Positions 1 through 7,901 of a DNA stretch of 64,000 bases are shown piece by piece. The position numbers and the translations under genes are program-made. Location: contig JAIRPP010000016.1 of assembly GCA_031256955.1 (NCBI GenBank), positions 169,345-233,344 on the forward strand. The letters are read 5' to 3'. This stretch comes from Candidatus Methanoplasma sp. GTDB lineage: Archaea > Thermoplasmatota > Thermoplasmata > Methanomassiliicoccales > Methanomethylophilaceae. How positions within the stretch are numbered: the stretch's first letter is position 1; each line of letters begins with the position of its first letter. The notes under the pieces are model-generated. The model ran no database searches. It saw nothing but the letters and a program-made list of their open reading frames with translations, and was not told the origin of the DNA.

Positions 1-274
1 CGGTCGATCCGTCCCTGACGGACGCCTTCTGATATACGTCCCCGAAGCTCTCGAACGTCACGGAGTGGGTGGCGGAATAGCTCCCGCCCCCGGAGTCCCC
101 GCCTCCGTTCCCTCCGTTCCCGTTTCCGCCGTTGCCGCTCCCGCCTCCGTCGGCGGAGCCGCTCCCGATCGCGACGAGCGCGACCGCGCAGGCCGCGGCC
201 GCTACGAGCAGGAGCAATGCGAGCAGCGCGATATATTTCTTAGAATGTCCCCTCTCTGATTCCCTTTCGTCCAT
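1..274 (-). CDS. Surface adhesin N-terminus (InlB/Flg_new-repeat type), partial at window edge
   Basis: Only the first 91 codons are visible; the rest lies beyond base 1. The start ATG (272-274) follows a GGGGG ribosome-binding-like stretch. Residues 1-12 are charged (DERESERGHSKK), residues about 13-35 form a hydrophobic signal/anchor helix, then comes a G/N/S-rich linker and the beginning of a beta repeat (SVTFESFG). The N-terminus is closely similar to the adhesin starting at 3223, so the two are paralogues in tandem orientation. A TATA element lies at about 323-332. Family knowledge: such proteins are membrane-anchored or exported and carry extracellular repeats. The function in adhesion is inferred. 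Confidence 0.8.
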   Translation of the reverse strand, partial: MDERESERGHSKKYIALLALLLLVAAAACAVALVAIGSGSADGGGSGNGGNGNGGNGGGDSGGGSYSATHSVTFESFGDVYQKASVRDGST

Positions 275-322
275 TTCCCCCTTGAGATCGAATGTGGATC
301 GCTCATCGCATTGATTTGAGAC

Positions 323-332
323 TTTATAAAAG
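323..332 (-). promoter_or_regulatory. TATA box for the partial adhesin at 1-274
   Basis: On the minus strand the element reads TTTTATAAAG, about 50 bases before the ATG at 274. A start of transcription about 26 bases downstream would leave a leader of about 25 bases that contains a GGGGG ribosome-binding-like sequence. Confidence 0.5.
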
Positions 333-460
333 ATATGTCGGCTCGGCTCGGTCCCGGCCAGAGCGGGGCCCGTTCGGAATGGGGGCGCATCGCCTCCGCG
401 CACGTCGATGCCCCCTCCTGCCGAATGCGCGGCCGCGCGGGGGCGCCGCTTCGAGATCGG

Positions 461-506
461 GAAAGAAAAAAAGAAAAGACGGCCGGGCCGCCGATCGGCG
501 GCCCGG
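461..506 (-). terminator. Hairpin plus T-tract terminator after the 903-aa adhesin
   Basis: A perfect 24-base palindrome at 483-506 (half-site CCGGGCCGCCGA) begins six bases after the TAA stop of the adhesin. On the transcribed minus strand it is followed by a pyrimidine run rich in T (TTTTCTTTTTTTCTTT, 461-478). This has the form of an intrinsic terminator. The same layout is seen after the adhesins ending at 44937 and 63051. Confidence 0.75.
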
Positions 507-511
507 CTCGT

Positions 512-3223
512 TTACGGGTTCCTGGGCTTGCCCCATTCCACTTCGATGCCCGCGTTCCACGTCGAATTCCATCCCTCGGGAGCCTCATCCCACCCCGTGT
601 AGAGATGGAGGCCGGAGTCGCATCCTTTGAACACCCTCGCGTCCATCGTCGTCACGCTGGCCGGTATGTACATCTCCGTCAGGCACTCGCAGTTGAGGAA
701 CGCCTCCTCCCCTATGCTCTCCAGCCCGTCGGGGAGGGTTATGTTCTCCAAGCTCATGCAGTTGGCGAACGCTAGCTCGCCTATGCTCTTGAGCCCCGCG
801 GGGAGGGTCACGCTCGTCAGGAAATCCGCATACTGGAACGCCCAGCCCCCTATGGATTCGACCGTGTCCGGGAGGGTTATGCTTCTGATGCCGCATCCTT
901 CGAACGCGGACTCGCCTATCTCGGTCACGTTTCCGAGGAACTCGACGCTCTCCAGGCTCTCGCAGTATAGGAACGCGCACAGGGGTATGACGGTCACCCC
1001 GCTGGGGATCCTGACCGATTCGAGATTGGTACAGCCATCGAACGCGCTCTCCCCCATGCTCACGACCGTCTCCGGGATGGAGACGGAAGCGATGAGACAG
1101 TCTTTGAATCCCTCATCCGCTATGGAGACCACCCTCATTCCGTCGTAGTACTCGGGTATTACGACCGCGCCCTTGAGAGAATCGTTCGTGCTTCTCACAG
1201 AGCAGGTCCCCGACCCGAGAGAGGTATATTTCTGCCCAGGAGACCCTTTCCAGTACGCGTACGCCGTGATGTTAGCCGTCCCGGACCACGCGTCCAGGGA
1301 GTCTCCGTCCTCGTCCGCGAGTATGCTCCCTCCCCCGCCTATGGCCGTGTACCAGCCCCCGAACGTGTACGGGGCGCGGCCGGGCACCGGCATCTTGTAG
1401 GACGCCTGCCCGTCGGCGATCGTCATGGACTCCATCGTTTTGCCCGTGGTCGCGTTCTGGTAGTCGAACGTCACGAGCGATCCCAGGGCGCTCCACTTGG
1501 CGTGCAGGGTCATGTTCTCGGTAACCGTGTCAGACGCGAAGTTCCATGCGTTGGAGTATCCGCTCTCTTTATACCACGCCGCGAACTCGTACCCGTCCCT
1601 CGTCGGCGCCGGGCTCGGCGCGGTTATCTTCGCGCCGTGGACCACGGATGTGATCTGGGCGACGCTCGATCCCCCATGGGAATCGAACGACACGGTATAG
1701 GTTTTGATCGTCCACTTGGCGTGCAGGATTCTGTTCGCGGTAACCTCGTCCGTGCCGAAGTTCCACGGGTTGGTGCACGCTTCCTCCTTGAACCAGCCTC
1801 CGAAGGAGTATCCGTCCCTCGTCGGCTCGGTGGGCGCGGTTATCTTGGAGCCGTGGACCACGGACGTGATCGGATCGACCGCCGTGCCCCCGTGCGAGTC
1901 GAACGACACGGCATATGTTTTGATCGTCCACTTGGCGTGCAGGATTCTGTTCGCGGTAACCTCGTCCGTGCCGAAGTTCCACGGGTTGGTGCACGCTTCC
2001 TCCTTGAACCAGCCTCCGAAGGAGTATCCTTCCCTCGTCGGCTCGTCTGGCGCGGTTATCTTGGAGCCGTGGACCACGGACGTGATCGGATCGACCGCCG
2101 TGCCCCCGTGCGAGTCGAACGCCACCGTGTGCGTCTGCACCCACTTGGCGTGCAGGGTCATGTTCTCGGTCACCGCGTCCTCTTCGAAATTCCATGCGGT
2201 GACGTATGCCGCCTCCCTGTACCACGCCACGAACGCGTGGCCGTCCCTGGTCGGCGCCGGGCTCGGCGCGTCTATCTTCGCGCCGTGCTCTACCGACGCC
2301 TTGGGCTGGACCTCCGATCCCCCCTGCGAGTCGAACGCCACCGTGTACGTGGCTTTGTCCCATTTGGCGTAGAGCACGGTGGGGCCCGTCACGGCGTCGG
2401 AGTCGAAGATCCATTCTCTGACGCAATCGCTCTCCCGATACCACGCCACGAAGGTGCGGCCCTCCCAGACGGGATCGTCGGGCGCGGCTATGGTGGAGCC
2501 GTATTCGGCGGTCGTCCCCCGGACCGCGGGGCCTCCCTGCGTGTCGAAGGACACGTCGTACGTGTCGATCCTCCATTTGGCGTACAGGACCGTGTCCGCG
2601 GTCACCCTGTCCTCGTCGAAGTTCCATCTGGCGCCGAACGCGGAGTCCTTGTACCATCCCTCGAAGGTGTGGCCCGCCCTGGCCGGGTTCGGCGGCGCGG
2701 GCAGCTTCGCGCCTGCGCCCACTCCCGTGATCTCGACCTTGGTCCCGTCGCCGAGCTCCAGGGTCACCCTGTACGTCGGGGGTTGCGCGGGGTCGTCGTC
2801 TTCCGACCCGCTCCCCCCGCCGCCCTGTCCCGCGCCGCTCAGGGACCACTTGGCGTACAGGGTTATGTCGCCGTAGACCCTGTGCGTCTGGAAGTCCCAA
2901 ATGTTGACGCAGTCGTCCTCCATGAACCACCCGCCGAAGTCGTATCCCTCGACGGACGGCCTGGCGGGGGCGGATATCGTCGATCCCTCCCTCGCCGACG
3001 CCTTGGCGTACTCGCTCCCGAAGCTCTCGAACGTGACGGAGTAGGTGGCGGAATACCCTCCGTCCCCTCCGCCGCCCCCGTCCCCGTTCTTTCCGCCGTC
3101 GTCTGAGCCGCTCCAGATCGCGACGAGCGCGACCGCGCATGCCGCGACGGCCACCAGCAGGATCATGGCCAAAGCCATGATCTCTCTCTTAGAATGTCCC
3201 CTATCTGATTCCCCTTCGCCCAT
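512..3223 (-). CDS. Large surface adhesin: InlB/Flg_new beta repeats plus BspA-type leucine-rich repeats
   Basis: 903 aa. Residues about 13-37 are a hydrophobic signal/anchor. About eight Listeria-Bacteroides (InlB B, Flg_new) repeats follow, each with a GGW(F/Y) core and seven ending in AKW (residues about 50-645). From about 665 to 870 there are BspA-type LRR_5 repeats of the form IPxxVxxIGxxAFxxC. The protein ends KPRNP. Such proteins are extracellular and in host-associated microbes mediate binding to host or microbial surfaces; the ligand here is unknown. Two repeats are almost identical at the DNA level (1701-2120), which allows recombination. The ATG is preceded by GGGGGGAG. A TATA box lies at about 3274-3283 and a strong terminator follows the stop. 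Confidence 0.9.
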   Translation of the reverse strand: MGEGESDRGHSKREIMALAMILLVAVAACAVALVAIWSGSDDGGKNGDGGGGGDGGYSATYSVTFESFGSEYAKASAREGSTISAPARPSVEGYDFGGWFMEDDCVNIWDFQTHRVYGDITLYAKWSLSGAGQGGGGSGSEDDDPAQPPTYRVTLELGDGTKVEITGVGAGAKLPAPPNPARAGHTFEGWYKDSAFGARWNFDEDRVTADTVLYAKWRIDTYDVSFDTQGGPAVRGTTAEYGSTIAAPDDPVWEGRTFVAWYRESDCVREWIFDSDAVTGPTVLYAKWDKATYTVAFDSQGGSEVQPKASVEHGAKIDAPSPAPTRDGHAFVAWYREAAYVTAWNFEEDAVTENMTLHAKWVQTHTVAFDSHGGTAVDPITSVVHGSKITAPDEPTREGYSFGGWFKEEACTNPWNFGTDEVTANRILHAKWTIKTYAVSFDSHGGTAVDPITSVVHGSKITAPTEPTRDGYSFGGWFKEEACTNPWNFGTDEVTANRILHAKWTIKTYTVSFDSHGGSSVAQITSVVHGAKITAPSPAPTRDGYEFAAWYKESGYSNAWNFASDTVTENMTLHAKWSALGSLVTFDYQNATTGKTMESMTIADGQASYKMPVPGRAPYTFGGWYTAIGGGGSILADEDGDSLDAWSGTANITAYAYWKGSPGQKYTSLGSGTCSVRSTNDSLKGAVVIPEYYDGMRVVSIADEGFKDCLIASVSIPETVVSMGESAFDGCTNLESVRIPSGVTVIPLCAFLYCESLESVEFLGNVTEIGESAFEGCGIRSITLPDTVESIGGWAFQYADFLTSVTLPAGLKSIGELAFANCMSLENITLPDGLESIGEEAFLNCECLTEMYIPASVTTMDARVFKGCDSGLHLYTGWDEAPEGWNSTWNAGIEVEWGKPRNP
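1701..2120 (-). repeat. 216-bp tandem DNA repeat inside the adhesin gene
   Basis: Two nearly identical copies begin at 1701 and 1917 (GTTTTGATCGTCCACTTGGC in both), giving a period of 216 bases, or 72 codons. Each encodes one beta repeat ending LHAKWTIKTY. Differences are only a few bases, in contrast with the other diverged repeats of the gene, so the duplication is recent or the copies are being homogenised. Confidence 0.85.
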
Positions 3224-3273
3224 TTATCTCCCCCCAGAGATAGAATTTAGACTGCTGGACCATCCACCTATGG

Positions 3274-3283
3274 CTTTATAAAA
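3274..3283 (-). promoter_or_regulatory. TATA box for the 903-aa adhesin
   Basis: Minus-strand CTTTTATAAAGCC lies about 50 bases before the ATG at 3223, the same spacing as for the paralogue at 274. Confidence 0.5.
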
Positions 3284-3355
3284 GCCCATGGTGGGAAGCC
3301 GCTCCGGGACCGCCCGGGGAGGGCGGGCGGAGCCCGCCCCGCCCCCTCCGGGGCC

Positions 3356-4162
3356 TCAGCGCGTGAAGAACGCCCTTCCCCTGTCCATCAGCTCCCTGAA
3401 CTCCGACGGGTCGTCGCTCAGGGACGCCCTCCTCACGGCATCCACCGCGTCGGAGAACTCCCTCCACATATCCTCCCTGCCGGAGTTGAGATGCTGTATC
3501 TCGTAGTACAGGGACGGGTCCTCCAGCGCCACGGACCTGTTGGTGTCGATGCTCTTGCCGAACGTGGTGGACGCCACGTTCTCGAACACCGAGAACGGTA
3601 TCCCGCTCCTCTCCAGGACGGTGAAGAAGGCTATGTTGACCGCGTGGCTCAGACCGAGCACGTAGGACATGTGCCTGTCGTGGTCCTCCACCGGCATGCG
3701 CGTGAAGATCGCGCCGCGCCCGCCGAAGAGATCCTCCGCCATGTCCATGGCCTCCGCGCTGCCGCAGTCGCAGACGATTATGTTCCTCCCGTGGATGGAG
3801 GCCTCCCCCGGCCCGAACATCGGGTGCACGGAGCATACGCGCCTCCTGCCCCCCATGTCCCTCAGCGCGCCCGCGAACGGGGACTTGAGGGAGGACACGT
3901 CGAAGATCAGCTGGTCCCCGCATATCCCGTCCAGCTCGGCCAGGATCCCCCCGACGGACGATATGGGCGCGGACACGGCGACGGCGTCGCAGCCCGCGGC
4001 CGCGTCGAGCGCCAGGCCGTTCCCGGACGCGGGGTCCACGATGGACACCGAATGGCCGGACCTCTCGAACAGGCGGGCCATCCACCCGCCCATCTTCCCG
4101 CATCCCCCGACTATGCATATCCTCAGGCCCTCCCGCGGGCCCGTCCGGTCAGACAGTGTCAT
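3356..4162 (-). CDS. tyrA: Prephenate dehydrogenase
   Basis: 268 aa. TyrA oxidatively decarboxylates prephenate to 4-hydroxyphenylpyruvate for tyrosine synthesis, in the cytosol. An N-terminal Rossmann fold has the dinucleotide motif GGCGKMGG (residues about 19-26). The signature HPMFGP (about 113-118) and the helical dimerisation region with SHAVN follow. There is no fused chorismate mutase or ACT domain, so it is the short monofunctional archaeal form. The gene is monocistronic, with a TATA-rich promoter at 4200-4212 and a GC-rich hairpin region after the stop (about 3310-3350). Confidence 0.9.
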   Translation of the reverse strand: MTLSDRTGPREGLRICIVGGCGKMGGWMARLFERSGHSVSIVDPASGNGLALDAAAGCDAVAVSAPISSVGGILAELDGICGDQLIFDVSSLKSPFAGALRDMGGRRRVCSVHPMFGPGEASIHGRNIIVCDCGSAEAMDMAEDLFGGRGAIFTRMPVEDHDRHMSYVLGLSHAVNIAFFTVLERSGIPFSVFENVASTTFGKSIDTNRSVALEDPSLYYEIQHLNSGREDMWREFSDAVDAVRRASLSDDPSEFRELMDRGRAFFTR

Positions 4163-4180
4163 TCGCGCGTCTCCGTGTTA

Positions 4181-4199
4181 AGTGTTAGCACGTAGCACT
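4181..4199 (-). promoter_or_regulatory. Imperfect palindrome in the tyrA promoter (candidate operator)
   Basis: AGTGTTAGCACGTAGCACT has arms AGTGYTA/TARCACT and lies just downstream (in the minus direction) of the TATA-rich element ATATATAATATA at 4200-4212, so it overlaps the probable transcription start. Position suggests a repressor site, for example for tyrosine-responsive control; this is inference. Confidence 0.35.
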
Positions 4200-4232
4200 A
4201 TATTATATATGTATATTGCGGCGAAACGGAAG

Positions 4233-4252
4233 CCCGCGGATCTCCGCGGGCG
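4233..4252 (-). terminator. Hairpin after drg
   Basis: GCCCGCGGATCTCCGCGGGC forms an 8-bp stem about 20 bases after the stop of the GTPase gene ending at 4272. No long T-tract follows. Confidence 0.4.
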
Positions 4253-4271
4253 GCGCCCGCTCCCGGAGCGG

Positions 4272-5372
4272 TCACCTCTTCACGATTATCGTGAGGACGT
4301 CCTCGTCCTCCACCACGTGGTCCATGCCGACCGTCTGCCCCGGGAACTTCGCGCTCGCGCCCCAGACCATGGCGTACCTGAAGTTGTTCTTGAAGTCCCG
4401 GTGTATGACCTCGCACACCTCGCCGACGGTGTTGCCCTTCTTGACGATGAGCGGCTCCGCCATGTCCGCCTCCTGCCCCTGGGGCTTGAGGTATATGCGG
4501 ATCATCTCGATGGTGTCGTACAGGGTCTGCTTGAGGTCGTCCATCCCCATGCCCGTGGCGGCGGACACCGGGACGGTGACGTGGTCCGAGTGCATCTTCT
4601 GGACCGCCTCCAGCTGCCCGGGCTTGGCCAGGTCGACCTTGTTGATCGCCATGACCGCCTTTATGTACACCCTGTTGCCGGCCAGCACGTCCAGCATCTG
4701 CTCCACGTCTATGTCCTCCCTCACCACAACCGTCGCGTTGATGTGCCCGTAGGCGGAGGTCATCTCCCTGATCGTGTCCACGTCTATCTTGGTGAGCTTC
4801 ACCGTCGGCTTCACCAGTATCCCGCCCTGCCCCGACGGGGTTATGACCACATCCGGCTTGGACTGGTTGAGGCGTATCGCCGCGTTGTACAGCTCCTTCA
4901 TCAGGACGTTCATGTTCGGGTTGAAGATGTCCACCACCATCAGGATCACGTCGGCCGCCCTGGCGGCCGCTATGACCTCCCTCCCCCTGCCCTTGCCGCG
5001 GGACGCGTCCTTTATGAGCCCGGGCATGTCCAGGATCTGTATCTTGGCGTGGTTGTACTCCAGAACCCCGGGGACCACGTCCAGCGTGGTGAAGTGGTAC
5101 GCGCCCACCTCGGACTTCGCCCCGGTGAGCTGGTTCAGCAGCGTGGACTTCCCCACGGAGGGGAACCCGACCAGGGCGACGGTGGCGTTCCCGGCCTTCT
5201 TGACGTAGAAACCCTTGACGGGGCCCTTGGACGCCTTCCTCTTCTCGTCCTCGGCGGACAGCTTGGCTATCTTGGCCTTGAGCTTGCCTATGTGGGACTC
5301 GGTGGCTTTGTTGTACTTGGTGTTGGATATCTGGTCCTCCAGCTCTTTGATCTGATCCTCGATGGTGGCCAT
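4272..5372 (-). CDS. drg: DRG-family translation GTPase
   Basis: 366 aa, the usual length for archaeal developmentally regulated GTP-binding (Rbg/DRG) proteins. An N-terminal helical region (1-50) precedes the G domain: G1 GFPSVGKST (about 69-77), G3 DMPGLI, G4 NKVD (about 243). The C-terminal TGS domain runs from about 290 to the end. DRG GTPases associate with ribosomes and are thought to relieve stalled translation. The ATG at 5372 follows GGGAGGATGTC, and a TATA element lies at 5404-5412. It is divergent from the membrane zinc-ribbon gene. Confidence 0.93.
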   Translation of the reverse strand: MATIEDQIKELEDQISNTKYNKATESHIGKLKAKIAKLSAEDEKRKASKGPVKGFYVKKAGNATVALVGFPSVGKSTLLNQLTGAKSEVGAYHFTTLDVVPGVLEYNHAKIQILDMPGLIKDASRGKGRGREVIAAARAADVILMVVDIFNPNMNVLMKELYNAAIRLNQSKPDVVITPSGQGGILVKPTVKLTKIDVDTIREMTSAYGHINATVVVREDIDVEQMLDVLAGNRVYIKAVMAINKVDLAKPGQLEAVQKMHSDHVTVPVSAATGMGMDDLKQTLYDTIEMIRIYLKPQGQEADMAEPLIVKKGNTVGEVCEVIHRDFKNNFRYAMVWGASAKFPGQTVGMDHVVEDEDVLTIIVKR

Positions 5373-5503
5373 GACATCCTCCCTCCCCTCTGATGGACAA
5401 GCCGTATATATTCTTTGATAGGTTTAGACGGCGAAAATGGCCTCGCCCGCGCGGATCCCGCCGTCCGCGATACGTTTTAATCGGGGGACCGTATGGAGGG
5501 TGC

Positions 5504-6559
5504 ATGGATCCGGCGACGGAATCGGGTTTTGGCGGAAAGATATGGGCCATAGGCCCGAAGAGGATCGCCCTCACGGCGGCGGCGTTCGCCTTCGCGCTGC
5601 TCCTCACGCTGTTCGGATTCAGCGCGAGCTGCTTCGGCATGCTGATAATCGCAGTCATACTGTACATGGCCCCGCGCCTGATGAGGGTGGGCGGGATGAG
5701 GTTCATGGCGGCCTTCGGCGCGGTGTTCGCGGCCGCGGCCATACTGATCGGGGGCCTCGCGATGGCGCCGGGGTACGTGAGCGAGATAGACGGGGACCCG
5801 CCCGACGGCGACTGGTTCAAGAACGTCAGGTTCGAATGCTCGGAAGGCGAGGTCAGGATCTCCGCCGACGTCGTCGGAGACGTTAGCAAGGTTGCGTTCT
5901 TCTACGGCGCGGTCGAGGGCATAGGGTTCAGGTCCATATACGGGACTCAGGGCGAGAAGGCCGATCTGGAGGTTTCCGACGGCAAGGCCTCGGGGACCGT
6001 GACCCTGGACAAGGGCAAGCTGTACGTGGGGCACGTGGGCGCCCTGAAGGAGGACGGGGGCGCGGACCCCGACCGCAGGAGCTACGACGCGGCCCTGACG
6101 GGGGCGTACTCGGGGAGCGTTTCCTCCCTGTCCCTGTACGGGTGCGCCGTGGCCACGATCTACGTCATGATATTCTACTTCATGATCCTGGTCTTCTCGG
6201 CGTTCATGAGGTCCAGGCTGGAGAAGACCCGCGAGATGCTGGAGAGCCAGGGGCGCCTGTACCCGCAGGGGCACGGCAGGTGCTCCGAGTGCGGGTCCAT
6301 AGTCCTGCCCGGAGAAGTCGTCTGCAAGAAGTGCGGGGCGTACATAGACCGCCCGGACGAGATGAAGCCCGACAAGAAGGAGTATTTCGAATGCTCCGAG
6401 TGCGGCGCGGAGGTCCCGGAAGACGCGGCGAAGTGCCCGAGGTGCGGAGTCTCCTTCGACGAGGGCGAGGAGGACGAGACGAAGGAGTGCCCGGAGTGCC
6501 TGGCGCTGATCCACGCCTCGTACACGTTCTGCCCCATGTGCGGCGCGAACTTCAAGTGA
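5504..6559 (+). CDS. Membrane protein with C-terminal double zinc ribbons
   Basis: 351 aa from the ATG at 5504, chosen because GGAGGG precedes it; an in-frame ATG at 5393 would lie in the drg promoter. Hydrophobic helices occur at residues about 18-85, then a predicted extracytoplasmic domain (about 90-205), another membrane helix (YVMIFYFMILVFSAF), and a cytosolic tail with three CxxC...CxxC modules (CSECGS...CKKCG, CSECGA...CPRCG, CPECLA...CPMCG). The zinc-ribbon tail may bind nucleic acid or a protein partner. No family function is recognised. Confidence 0.8.
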   Translation: MDPATESGFGGKIWAIGPKRIALTAAAFAFALLLTLFGFSASCFGMLIIAVILYMAPRLMRVGGMRFMAAFGAVFAAAAILIGGLAMAPGYVSEIDGDPPDGDWFKNVRFECSEGEVRISADVVGDVSKVAFFYGAVEGIGFRSIYGTQGEKADLEVSDGKASGTVTLDKGKLYVGHVGALKEDGGADPDRRSYDAALTGAYSGSVSSLSLYGCAVATIYVMIFYFMILVFSAFMRSRLEKTREMLESQGRLYPQGHGRCSECGSIVLPGEVVCKKCGAYIDRPDEMKPDKKEYFECSECGAEVPEDAAKCPRCGVSFDEGEEDETKECPECLALIHASYTFCPMCGANFK

Positions 6560-6621
6560 CCGCCCGCGGGGGAGGCGCGCCCCGCGGGGCGCGCCTGCCC
6601 GCCATGGGATCGTTTCCGTGT

Positions 6622-6664
6622 ATATCCGAAACATCAGTAATTTTATATCCTGAGTTTCGGATAT
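6622..6664 (+). promoter_or_regulatory. Inverted repeat flanking the TATA box of the DUF4143 ATPase gene
   Basis: Perfect 11-bp arms ATATCCGAAAC (6622-6632) and GTTTCGGATAT (6654-6664) flank the TATA element TTTTATATCC (6641-6650). The second arm overlaps the first start codon. Placement suggests a repressor or autoregulatory site. Confidence 0.6.
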
Positions 6665-7886
6665 GCTCCGCATGCCTGTTCTAGACACGCCCCGCCCGCG
6701 CTATCTCTCCCGAGTCATGCCGTTCGCGGGGAACGGAAACGCGAAGGTCCTCATCGGGATCAGGAGGAGCGGCAAATCCACGCTCCTCAGGATGATGGCG
6801 GACTCCATGGGCCCGGGGATCGACGCCGTGTTCCTGGACATGGAGAGGTGGCAGAACAGGAGCTACCGCGACCCCGATGCGCTATACGGTCTGATCTCGG
6901 GGTCTCTGGCCGGCGGCGGGCGCGGCTGCCTCTTCATCGACGAGGTGCAGGACGTGCGCGAATGGGAGTCGGTGATAAGGTCTCTGATAGCCGAGCGCCG
7001 CTGCGACGTCTATCTCTCGGGATCCAACTCGCGCCTGCTCTCCGGGGAGTTCGCCACGTTCCTCAGCGGGAGGGTCAACGCGCTGGACGTCTTCACCCTG
7101 ACCTTCTCGGAATGCCTCGAGTTCGAGGAGGCGTACAGGGGGCCCGCCGACCGCGAGGCGGTCTTCGACAAGTTCCTGCGCTTCGGCGGCTTCCCGAACG
7201 TCTGGCGCAACGACTATGCGGAATCCCAGGCGCACTCGGAGATATCGGACATAACGGACGCCATCATCAAGAGGGACATAGCGGACAGGCACGGCGTCAG
7301 GAACACGGAGGTCCTCGACAGGATATTGAGCTTCATATGCGACAACGTGGGGAACCCGATGTCGGTCAACAACATATTCGCCTCGCTCCGCTCGGAGGAC
7401 GGATCGATCGGAAGGGACATGGTGTACGACTACGTGGGCTATCTGGAGGAATCGTGCCTCATAGTCAAAGCCCCGGCGTACGACGTCAAGGGCAGGAAGC
7501 ATCTGACTTCGAAATACAAGTACTACCTCTCCGACATCGGGATAAAAAGCGCCCGCCTGGGCTTCAGGCCGGACGACATATCGGGCTACATGGAGAACAT
7601 CCTGTACCTGGAGCTCCGCAGCAGGGGGTACGACGTATGGGTCGGGGACTGCGACGGGAGAGCGATAGACCTCGTGGGCGAGATGAACGGGAAGAAGGTG
7701 TACGTCCAGGCGACATCCGAGCTCAGCGGCGAAGAAACGGTTAGAAGGGAGTTCGGGAGCCTGAGGGGGATCGATGACAACCATCCGAAGTACGTGGTCA
7801 CCCTGAGGGACGGCCCCTTGAACGCGGACATCGACGGGATAAGGTGCCGCAGGCTGATCGACTTCCTGGAGATGAGGGAGTTCTGA
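6663..7886 (+). CDS. AAA ATPase with DUF4143 C-terminal domain
   Basis: 407 aa. AAA_14 domain with Walker A GIRRSGKST (residues about 32-40), Walker B LFIDEVQD (about 94-101) and sensor SGSNSRLLSGE. A winged-helix segment follows (about 215-260) and then DUF4143. The usual PD-(D/E)XK-like core at the end of DUF4143 is degenerate here: ID then VQAT rather than ExK. Family members are widespread, highly duplicated ATPases of unclear role. An in-frame ATG at 6672 sits about 26 bases after the TATA centre and could be the leaderless start. Tail-to-tail with a decayed homologue. Confidence 0.85.
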   Translation: MLRMPVLDTPRPRYLSRVMPFAGNGNAKVLIGIRRSGKSTLLRMMADSMGPGIDAVFLDMERWQNRSYRDPDALYGLISGSLAGGGRGCLFIDEVQDVREWESVIRSLIAERRCDVYLSGSNSRLLSGEFATFLSGRVNALDVFTLTFSECLEFEEAYRGPADREAVFDKFLRFGGFPNVWRNDYAESQAHSEISDITDAIIKRDIADRHGVRNTEVLDRILSFICDNVGNPMSVNNIFASLRSEDGSIGRDMVYDYVGYLEESCLIVKAPAYDVKGRKHLTSKYKYYLSDIGIKSARLGFRPDDISGYMENILYLELRSRGYDVWVGDCDGRAIDLVGEMNGKKVYVQATSELSGEETVRREFGSLRGIDDNHPKYVVTLRDGPLNADIDGIRCRRLIDFLEMREF

Positions 7887-7901
7887 CGGCTCTGGCCCGA
7901 A

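Noticed and set aside
5393..5503. Extended N-terminus of the zinc-ribbon membrane protein
   Set aside because: It would overlap the drg promoter and encodes a basic segment not expected before the first membrane helix; ATG 5504 has a good ribosome site.
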